Part shown: piece by piece, positions 1 to 5,858 of the stretch
Layout: every line of letters starts with the position of its first letter
Position numbering within the stretch: position 1 is the stretch's first letter
Source of the DNA: CAG-533 sp963645165
Lineage (GTDB): Bacteria; Bacillota_I; Bacilli_A; RF39; UBA660
Reading direction: 5' to 3'
DNA: 12,547 nt
Assembly (NCBI GenBank): GCA_963645165.1
Contig: CAVIQT010000096.1
Coordinates: 1 to 12,547, forward strand
Notes under the pieces: model-generated
The model's input: only the letters and a program-made list of their open reading frames with translations
Told to the model about the DNA's origin: nothing
Database searches by the model: none
Translations under genes and position numbers: made by a program

Positions 1-835
1 TTATATTACATATAGTATCATTATATAAAGTTATTTCTTCTGGGTGCACTTCATCTAAATTATTACCATAACATAAGGTTAAAATATTTTTATAATCATC
101 AGATAGACTACTTAATATATCATACATTTCAGAAGTACTTGATACATAAGGTGATACTCTTTCATAAAATGTTTTGGGATTAGGAAGTTTAGTTTTCTTT
201 TTATTTTTAAATTTATTATAAATAATAGTACTTATAATGCCTTGATTTTTTAGGATTTCTTCTTCATGCATTTTATTTAAATTTTCACCATAACATAAAG
301 TTAATACATTTTTATATTTATCTGGTAAATTATTAAATATATCATACATTTCTTCTTTGCTTGAAACATAAGGCGAAACCCTGTCAAAGAATGGTTTAAT
401 TCTTTGTCTAGGGGAAGCGGATATAGTTCTATTTTTAAATTTACGATAGATAATATTATTTATAGTACTAGAGTTATTAGAGATGTTTTTTTCATGAACT
501 TCATCTAGATTATTACCATAACAAAGTATTAATACATTTTTATATTCTTCTGGTAAAGTATTAAATATAGCGTGCATTTCTTCTATACTTAGTACATAGT
601 CTTTTACTCTTTCATAAAATGGTTTAGCTTTAATACTTAAGTATCTATTTTTAAATTTATTAGTAATAATCCTATTTAATTCACTAGTATATTTATATAT
701 TTCTTCATTATGAATTTCATCTAGATTAGCACCATAACATGAAGTTAATACTTTCTTATAATAATCATTTAAACTGTTAAATATTTCGTACATTTCGGAT
801 GCATCAAAAACATAATCTTTTACTCTTTCATAAAA
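1..835 (-). repeat. In-frame tandem repeats encoding ~74-residue region-4-like units
   Basis: Four consecutive coding units begin at 835, 619, 391 and 169 on the minus strand, giving lengths of 216, 228 and 222 bp; the fourth is cut by the window edge. Each encodes FYERV or FFDRV, then a YV segment, EMYDIF-like helix, YKNVL, a CYG turn, a NLDEVH-like stretch and, in the complete units, a NKFKN-like basic end. The units differ at many positions, so they are diverged copies rather than recent perfect duplications. The linkers between units (for example residues 350-359) are the most variable part. Confidence 0.85.
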
Positions 836-1468
836 GGAATGTTTATTAAGATTATCTTTTACTTCATTAGTATATTTATTACCATATAAATTTATTTTAC
901 TTTTTACCATTTCATTAAATACATTAATTATATTTTCTACTTGTTCTTCTTTTAAATAATATTCTTTTGCTACTTTAGAGATAGTATAACCATCAGTATA
1001 GTATTTTAAAATAATATTACGGTAAGTATCTGATTTTATATTTTCTAAGTAAAACTTTATATGGGCTTTTAATAAAGTTATTAAATCATTATTAGTAATA
1101 TTAAATGATAACATAATATTATCTATAGCACCATTAAAATATGAGGGTACGGCAGGAATTGGATGATTTTTAACTTGATAGTAAATAGATGAATAAATAC
1201 ACTGTCTAGCCCAAGGGATAAACATATTAGATTTATCTTTATCATAGTACTCAATAGCATTAGAAGCACCTCTTAAACCAAATAAGTATAATACATTATA
1301 TTCGTATTTACAGTCTTTAAATTCTTTTAAAATATCATAAATAATAGAATTTAGATTACTAATGATTTTCTTTCTAGAATCTATATTACCATTTTTTACT
1401 TCACTTAATAATTTTTGATACTCTTCTTCACTAAAAAGTGGTAAGTAACTTTTTTTAGGTATTTTCAT
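1..1468 (-). CDS. Sigma-70-like protein with tandem region-4-like repeats (partial, 3' end beyond window)
   Basis: Read from ATG at 1468, the frame is open for 489 codons to the window edge, so the C-terminus is missing. An AGGGGGAA ribosome binding site lies 7 nt before the ATG. Residues 11-50 follow the sigma-70 region 1.2/2.1 pattern (LFSEEEY, then GNIDSRKKII, then NLNSIIYDI). Residues 59-97 align without gaps to region 2.2-2.4 (GLRGASNAIEYYD, then MFIPWARQCIYSSI), but the aromatic pair usual in region 2 of housekeeping sigmas is replaced by R88-Q89. Residues 138-190 resemble region 4 (YRNIILKYYTDGYTISKVAKEY). From residue 212 come four tandem units of 72-76 residues, each starting FYERV or FFDRV and containing LPxxYKNVLxLCYGxNLDEVH. 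That pattern also recalls the region 4 helix-turn-helix. An alternative sigma factor, or a DNA-binding protein derived from one, is inferred by pattern reading only. The repeats could instead be a separate helical module. The gene has its own promoter and is cut off from valS by a terminator. Confidence 0.72.
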   Translation of the reverse strand, partial: MKIPKKSYLPLFSEEEYQKLLSEVKNGNIDSRKKIISNLNSIIYDILKEFKDCKYEYNVLYLFGLRGASNAIEYYDKDKSNMFIPWARQCIYSSIYYQVKNHPIPAVPSYFNGAIDNIMLSFNITNNDLITLLKAHIKFYLENIKSDTYRNIILKYYTDGYTISKVAKEYYLKEEQVENIINVFNEMVKSKINLYGNKYTNEVKDNLNKHSFYERVKDYVFDASEMYEIFNSLNDYYKKVLTSCYGANLDEIHNEEIYKYTSELNRIITNKFKNRYLSIKAKPFYERVKDYVLSIEEMHAIFNTLPEEYKNVLILCYGNNLDEVHEKNISNNSSTINNIIYRKFKNRTISASPRQRIKPFFDRVSPYVSSKEEMYDIFNNLPDKYKNVLTLCYGENLNKMHEEEILKNQGIISTIIYNKFKNKKKTKLPNPKTFYERVSPYVSSTSEMYDILSSLSDDYKNILTLCYGNNLDEVHPEEITLYNDTICNI

Positions 1469-1496
1469 AACTATTCCCCCTAATTAATTAGGTTAT

Positions 1497-1525
1497 ATAA
1501 TAGCACATATTCCTTATATAAACAA
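1497..1525 (-). promoter_or_regulatory. Extended -10 promoter of the sigma-like gene
   Basis: On the minus strand, TTGTTT (1525-1520) is followed by a 17-bp spacer and TATTAT (1502-1497). TGC immediately precedes the -10 and makes it an extended -10. It sits directly after the valS terminator U-tract, 29 nt before the start codon, which supports independent transcription of the sigma-like gene. Confidence 0.7.
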
Positions 1526-1526
1526 G

Positions 1527-1556
1527 AAAAACTACTAGATATTACCTAATAGTTTT
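1527..1556 (-). terminator. valS intrinsic terminator overlapping the valS stop
   Basis: On the minus strand AAAACTATTAG (1556-1546) pairs with CTAGTAGTTTT (1538-1528) over 11 bp with one G-U pair. The loop is 7 nt and the run of T continues to 1527. The stem includes the last codons and the TAG stop of valS. Confidence 0.7.
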
Positions 1557-4069
1557 ATGATATTTGCTAGTCTTTTCTTTTCTTCAGATAAAGATTCTTT
1601 TTCTTTATTAACAATATTAATAGGAGCTTTAGATGTATAATTTTCATTAGAAAGTAAATTTTCTCTTCTTGTTATTGATTTTTCTAAAGTTTCTTTTTCT
1701 TTTATTAAGTTTTCTTTTTCTTCTTCTTTAAGAGAATTATCATAAAAAATAGTATATTTATATTCTTTATATTCTATTTCTACTATACCATTATAGTTAG
1801 AACTATTAACTATTTTATCAGTTAGTTTAAGCATTTTATTTAGTAAATCATAGTTATTGTTAGTTATTACTTCAAATTCTTTTAAATTTAATTCTACCTT
1901 TTTATTACGGAAAATAGTAATAAACTCTAACATATCATCAATACTATTTTCTTCTTTTTCATAGATATAATTTTTATCATACTTTGGATATGGGCTTATT
2001 TGGATATTTTCGGCATCTTTAATAGGTAAATAGTTATATATTTCATCAGTAATAAATGGAGCGAATGGATGAAGCATTTTTAATATATTAGTTAATACAG
2101 TTAGTAATACAGATTTAGTGGTATTATTTTGATTAAATTTAGCCATTTCAATATATTTATCACAAAAATCAGTCCAGAAGAAATTGTATAAATTTTCTCC
2201 CGCTAAGTTTAAATCAAACTTTTCCATATATCTAGTTACATTTTTAATAGTTTTTTCCATTTTAGTTAGAATCCATTTATCTGGTGAAGTTAGATTATCT
2301 AAAGTATAGTCTTCTTCTTTAAAGTTTTCTAAATTCATTAAAGTAAAACGAGATGCATTCCATACTTTATTTAAGAAGTTCCATGTTGATTTTAATTTTT
2401 CTTGGTCATATTTTAAATCTAAGCCATTAGTTACTGCTGTAGTTAGATAGTATCTTAAGGCATCTGCTCCATAGGTATTAATTTCATCTATTGGATCTAT
2501 TCCATTACCTAAACTTTTAGACATTTTTCTTCCTTTAGAGTCTCTTACTAAACCATGGATAAGACAGTATTCAAAAGGTCTTCTATGAGTAAATTCTAAA
2601 CCTTGGAAAGTCATACGGTTAACCCAGAAAGGAATAATATCATAGCCAGTAACTAATACATTATTAGGGTAATATCTTTTAAAGTCATCTGTTTCATTAG
2701 GCCAGCCTAGAGTTGAAAATGGCCATAAGGCACTAGAAAACCATGTATCTAATACATCTTCATCTTGAATCCAACCTTCTTCTTTAGGTGCATTTTCTCC
2801 AACATATACTTCATCACCTTTATACCAAGCAGGTATGCGGTGTCCCCACCATAACTGTCTAGAAATACACCAGTCATAAGTTATTTCCATCCAGTGATTC
2901 ATTACTTTTTCAAATCTTGATGGAACAAAGTTAACTTTAGTATCTTTAATTTTTTGATTTTCTAAAACAGCATCAGCAAGTGGTCTCATTTTAACAAACC
3001 ATTGTTTAGATAGATATGGCTCAACAGCGGCTCCACTTCTTTGAGAGTGCCCAACTGAGTGTATTATTGGTTCAATACTTATTAGTAAGCCTTCTTCTTT
3101 AAGATCATTTATTAAGTTTTCTCGGCATACATATCTATCTTGTCCTTCATACTTACCAGCATTTTTATTCATAGTAGCATCAGTATTTAAACATATAATT
3201 CTTTCTAAGTTATGTCTTTGTCCTACTTCAAAGTCATTTGGATCATGAGCAGGTGTTATTTTAACTACACCAGTACCAAATTCTGGATCAGCATGTTCAT
3301 CGGTTATAATAGGTATTTTTTTATTAACTATTGGAAGAATTACATTTTTACCTACATATTTTTGATATCTTTCATCTTTAGGATTTACTGCAACAGCAGT
3401 ATCTCCAAATAAAGTTTCTGGTCTTGTAGTAGCAACATCTAAATATTCATTGGTTCCTTCAATCATATATTTAATATGATAAAAAGCCCCTTTATCATCT
3501 TTATATTCTACTTCTTCATTAGATAAAGCAGTCATAGCCGCTGGATCCCAGTTAATTATTCTTTCTCCGCGGTATATTAAACCTTTGTTATATAAGTCAA
3601 CAAATACTTTAGTTACAGCTTTATTTAAGCCTTCATCTAAAGTAAATCTTTCTTTACTATAGTCTAAAGACAAACCTAGACTAGCCCACTGCTCATGAAT
3701 ACTTGATGCATATTCTTCTTTCCAAGCCCATGCTCTTTCTAGCCAAGATTCTCTATCCATTGAGCGGGGATTAATTCCTTCACTTTTTAATTTAGCATCT
3801 ATTTTTGCTTGCGTAGCAATACCAGCATGGTCCATGCCAGGAAGCCATAAAGCATCAAAGCCTTGCATTCTTTTAAAGCGAATGATTACATCTTGAATAG
3901 ATGTATCCCAAGCATGACCTAAGTGTAATTTACCAGTTACATTAGGTGGTGGTATTACAATAGTAAAAGGTATTTTACTTTTATCTCCAGAAGAAAAATA
4001 TCCTTTTTCTTTCCATAAATTATATTTCCCCTTTTCTACTAATAAATGATTATACTTTGGTTCTAGCAT
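1535..4069 (-). CDS. valS: Valine--tRNA ligase (ValRS)
   Basis: Class I aminoacyl-tRNA synthetase that charges tRNA-Val with valine in the cytoplasm and edits misactivated threonine. At 844 residues it is slightly shorter than the common ~880 but looks complete. The HIGH motif is HLGH at residues 49-52, after PPPNVTGK. The CP1 editing domain carries TTRPET (214-219) and GTGVVKITPAHDPNDF (265-280). The KMSKS loop is at 515-519, followed by LGN. The anticodon-binding domain starts near DKWIL (597-601), and the C-terminal ~60 residues are a charged coiled-coil arm typical of ValRS. The start has a GAGG site 7 nt upstream. It overlaps the end of the HD-domain gene by 20 bp, suggesting translational coupling, and lies behind a T-box leader whose specifier reads GUU, matching this enzyme. 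Confidence 0.98.
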   Translation of the reverse strand: MLEPKYNHLLVEKGKYNLWKEKGYFSSGDKSKIPFTIVIPPPNVTGKLHLGHAWDTSIQDVIIRFKRMQGFDALWLPGMDHAGIATQAKIDAKLKSEGINPRSMDRESWLERAWAWKEEYASSIHEQWASLGLSLDYSKERFTLDEGLNKAVTKVFVDLYNKGLIYRGERIINWDPAAMTALSNEEVEYKDDKGAFYHIKYMIEGTNEYLDVATTRPETLFGDTAVAVNPKDERYQKYVGKNVILPIVNKKIPIITDEHADPEFGTGVVKITPAHDPNDFEVGQRHNLERIICLNTDATMNKNAGKYEGQDRYVCRENLINDLKEEGLLISIEPIIHSVGHSQRSGAAVEPYLSKQWFVKMRPLADAVLENQKIKDTKVNFVPSRFEKVMNHWMEITYDWCISRQLWWGHRIPAWYKGDEVYVGENAPKEEGWIQDEDVLDTWFSSALWPFSTLGWPNETDDFKRYYPNNVLVTGYDIIPFWVNRMTFQGLEFTHRRPFEYCLIHGLVRDSKGRKMSKSLGNGIDPIDEINTYGADALRYYLTTAVTNGLDLKYDQEKLKSTWNFLNKVWNASRFTLMNLENFKEEDYTLDNLTSPDKWILTKMEKTIKNVTRYMEKFDLNLAGENLYNFFWTDFCDKYIEMAKFNQNNTTKSVLLTVLTNILKMLHPFAPFITDEIYNYLPIKDAENIQISPYPKYDKNYIYEKEENSIDDMLEFITIFRNKKVELNLKEFEVITNNNYDLLNKMLKLTDKIVNSSNYNGIVEIEYKEYKYTIFYDNSLKEEEKENLIKEKETLEKSITRRENLLSNENYTSKAPINIVNKEKESLSEEKKRLANIIKLLGNI

Positions 4070-4787
4070 TTTTAAGCCTCATTTCTATATAAATACTTAC
4101 TTCATTAAAGTATCTTTTAAATATTTCTTTATTTTCTAATAAATTATATATTTTATCTAAATAATTCATTTCATCAATTAATTTTAATGTGACATCATAA
4201 TTAATATCATAGATAAACCCTAATATACATAAGACATTATCCACATATGTTTTTATATTTTTTTCATCAATGGCTTTATGATTCATAAAGTCATTATGAA
4301 TTTTAGTTGATGCATTAAGTCCATTATATTTACTAGTAAATTTTTCACTATTTCCAATCTTATATAAGATATCAGCTTTATCGGCATCTCTTATTAATTT
4401 ACAAAACTTATTGTTTATATATTTTTTCTCAATTAATAATTTATTATGGTTTCTAATGGCAGCATAAAGTGTTTCTTCATCAGAATCATTAACATTAAAT
4501 TTTTTAATAAAATTATCATTTTTAAGAATTAAAGTACCAATATATCCATGATCAAAAGTTTTTATATTAGTAAACGTACCATATCTTGTATATTCATAAA
4601 AACGCGCAATATCATGTAAAAGCCCAATTTGGGTAGCAAGTCTTACTTCGTGAAAATTAAAATTTAATTCTTGAGCTAATTTCTTAGATAATATAGCTAC
4701 TCTTTTAGAATGATAATACTTTGAACTTATCCCTTCTAGTTTCATATCATAATTATTAAAAACATATTCTTCAAATTCCCTATACAT
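4050..4787 (-). CDS. HD-domain phosphohydrolase, first gene of the T-box/valS operon
   Basis: A soluble 245-residue protein of the HD superfamily of metal-dependent phosphohydrolases. Counting from the chosen start, visible metal ligands are H26 (YHSKRV), H58-D59 (LLHDIARF), H80 (FDHG), H114 (RNHN) and D134/D136 (LIRDADKAD). The RYGTF then FDHG spacing fits a family of uncharacterised HD hydrolases common in Firmicutes; its substrate is not known to me. A TTG at 4796 in the same frame is possible but lies directly against the AAAGGGA ribosome binding site. ATG at 4787, about 9-10 nt downstream of that site, is the better start. The gene follows the T-box terminator and overlaps valS by 20 bp. 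Its placement under valine control is notable: a nucleotide such as Ap4A, a by-product of synthetases, would be one guess at a substrate, but nothing in the sequence shows it. Confidence 0.88.
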   Translation of the reverse strand: MYREFEEYVFNNYDMKLEGISSKYYHSKRVAILSKKLAQELNFNFHEVRLATQIGLLHDIARFYEYTRYGTFTNIKTFDHGYIGTLILKNDNFIKKFNVNDSDEETLYAAIRNHNKLLIEKKYINNKFCKLIRDADKADILYKIGNSEKFTSKYNGLNASTKIHNDFMNHKAIDEKNIKTYVDNVLCILGFIYDINYDVTLKLIDEMNYLDKIYNLLENKEIFKRYFNEVSIYIEMRLKNARTKV

Positions 4788-4804
4788 ACTAATCAATCCC
4801 TTTC

Positions 4805-5005
4805 ATAAAAAAATAGTTATAACATAAGGACGATTAAACCGTGGTACCACCTTATTTTATAACTATTGTTACCTTTATAATATTTAACGCATATTAACGA
4901 TTTTTCTCTATATGTAACCTTCATATATATTGTTTATTAACTTACACCATATGTTAACTCTCTATAAAACAATAATATATTACTCCTCATACTTCCTTGA
5001 AAACT
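4805..5005 (-). ncRNA. T-box riboswitch leader (valine, GUU specifier)
   Basis: The leader RNA senses uncharged tRNA-Val and controls the downstream HD gene and valS by antitermination. Reading 5' to 3' on the minus strand, it shows the stem I base helix GTATG pairing with CATAT, an AGGAGTA bulge, AGAGAG, the distal GGTGTAAG, and the specifier strand GAAGGTTAC (4922-4914). GTT at 4918-4916 is followed by A and then the base helix, the canonical layout. The conserved T-box motif AAGGTGGTACCACGG is at 4853-4839. Its TGGT complements the ACCA end expected of tRNA-Val. Boundaries are approximate: the 5' end is taken from the promoter and the 3' end from the terminator. Confidence 0.93.
4807..4867 (-). 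terminator. T-box conditional terminator
   Basis: On the minus strand the arm at 4867-4850 (AATAGTTATAAAATAAGG) pairs with 4829-4812 (CCTTATGTTATAACTATT) over 18 positions with one mismatch. A run of seven T follows (4813-4807). The upstream arm and loop contain the T-box motif, so antiterminator and terminator are mutually exclusive. Transcription should stop here when tRNA-Val is charged. Confidence 0.9.
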
Positions 5006-5011
5006 AAATAT

Positions 5012-5040
5012 AGTATATATTATTTTTATTAAAAATTCAA
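5012..5040 (-). promoter_or_regulatory. Promoter of the T-box/HD/valS operon
   Basis: On the minus strand TTGAAT (5040-5035), a 17-bp spacer and TATACT (5017-5012). Transcription would start near 5005, just before the T-box stem I. The -35 hexamer overlaps the TGA stop of the sortase gene. Confidence 0.7.
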
Positions 5041-5783
5041 GAAATTAATTTACCAATAACAACAAATCTACCATTATCAATACTATAATCACAGGTAGAT
5101 AAAGTAATAAACTTATCTTTATAATTTAATTCTACTTTAGTATCAAATAAACTTAATTTTAATATATTTTCTTTATAATAATTAAATTCTTCTTCATTAG
5201 ATGCATTATAAAACTTATAATATTTAAATACATTATCCGTTTTATAAAATACTTTAGATACAAACATAGATACTATTTCATACTTTTCTTTTACTTCATC
5301 AGTAGTAAAGTAAAAATATTTATGATTATTATAAAATTCTTCTTCTTTATAATTTAATAATTCATGGAACATAGAACCATTTTTCATATTATGACCATAG
5401 ATAATTAAATTATCATCTTTAGGTGATATAGTATTATATTTATCTATATATAAACTACCAGCAGTACTAGATTTTTTATCAAAGCTTCTTCTTAAATAAT
5501 AATCTTTCCCTTTAGTATACATAACTGGATAATTAATTATAGTATCTGGTATAGTTAAAATACCAACAAAATCACTATTTAATTTTTTTAAATTTTTAGT
5601 TTCTTTAAATATTTCATCGCTATCTTCATTTATATTAGTTTCTGTTTTAGTTAGTACTTTATCTACTGTTTGTTCTATTTTATGATGTTTATATACTTTA
5701 ATAAAAACAAATGATACAAGAAATAAACCTAATATGATAAGTAAAATAATAACATATTTCTTTTTTAACTTATATTTCTTCAT
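5037..5783 (-). CDS. Class B sortase
   Basis: A membrane-anchored cysteine transpeptidase that cleaves a C-terminal sorting signal and joins the surface protein to the cell wall (or, in some relatives, to pilin lysines). It has 248 residues: a basic N-terminus, one membrane helix (about residues 10-30), a linker to ~65, then the catalytic beta-barrel. The triad is visible as H131 (IYGHNM), C231 (TLSTCDY) and R239 (NGRFVVIGK). The TLSTC box, the NGSMFHELLNY segment and the extra helical region between His and Cys place it in class B. A GGTGA ribosome binding site lies 7 nt before the ATG. The gene is 75 bp downstream of a surface protein ending in TPKTGD, which resembles the S/PPxTG-type signals described for some clostridial class B sortases. 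No strong terminator follows, so its transcript may run into the T-box leader. Subfamily numbering cannot be assigned. Confidence 0.93.
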   Translation of the reverse strand: MKKYKLKKKYVIILLIILGLFLVSFVFIKVYKHHKIEQTVDKVLTKTETNINEDSDEIFKETKNLKKLNSDFVGILTIPDTIINYPVMYTKGKDYYLRRSFDKKSSTAGSLYIDKYNTISPKDDNLIIYGHNMKNGSMFHELLNYKEEEFYNNHKYFYFTTDEVKEKYEIVSMFVSKVFYKTDNVFKYYKFYNASNEEEFNYYKENILKLSLFDTKVELNYKDKFITLSTCDYSIDNGRFVVIGKLIS

Positions 5784-5801
5784 AAATAAATCACCACTTA
5801 A

Positions 5802-5830
5802 ATTATATATTATATTTTAGAAAAATAAAA
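5802..5830 (-). promoter_or_regulatory. Possible weak promoter of the sortase gene
   Basis: Two overlapping TATAAT hexamers (5814-5809 and 5807-5802, minus strand) lie between the surface-protein terminator and the sortase start. Candidate -35 elements at 17 bp are poor (TCCACT or TTTTAT). In sequence this AT-rich, TATAAT alone is weak evidence. The sortase could instead depend on read-through of the terminator at 5828-5850. Confidence 0.3.
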
Positions 5831-5850
5831 GAGTGGATATTCCACTCTTT
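5822..5850 (-). terminator. Terminator between surface protein and sortase genes
   Basis: AAAGAGTGGA (minus strand, 5850-5841) and TCCACTCTTT (5837-5828) form a perfect 10-bp stem with a 3-nt loop, followed by TATTTTT. It lies just after the surface-protein stop. Partial read-through would set the ratio of abundant substrate to scarce sortase. Confidence 0.85.
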
Positions 5851-5858
5851 ATAAATTA

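Noticed and set aside
1..835. CRISPR array or intergenic satellite DNA
   Set aside because: The periodicity is ~222 bp, in frame and protein-level; copies diverge at the DNA level and there are no short identical repeats with unique spacers.
3212..3412. Open frame of 66 codons on the plus strand inside valS
   Set aside because: It lies antisense within the ValRS editing-domain region, encodes an aromatic/Ile-rich low-complexity peptide with no motif, and has no credible ribosome binding site.
4788..4796. TTG start three codons upstream in the HD-domain gene
   Set aside because: It abuts the AAAGGGA ribosome binding site with no spacer; the ATG at 4787 has workable spacing.
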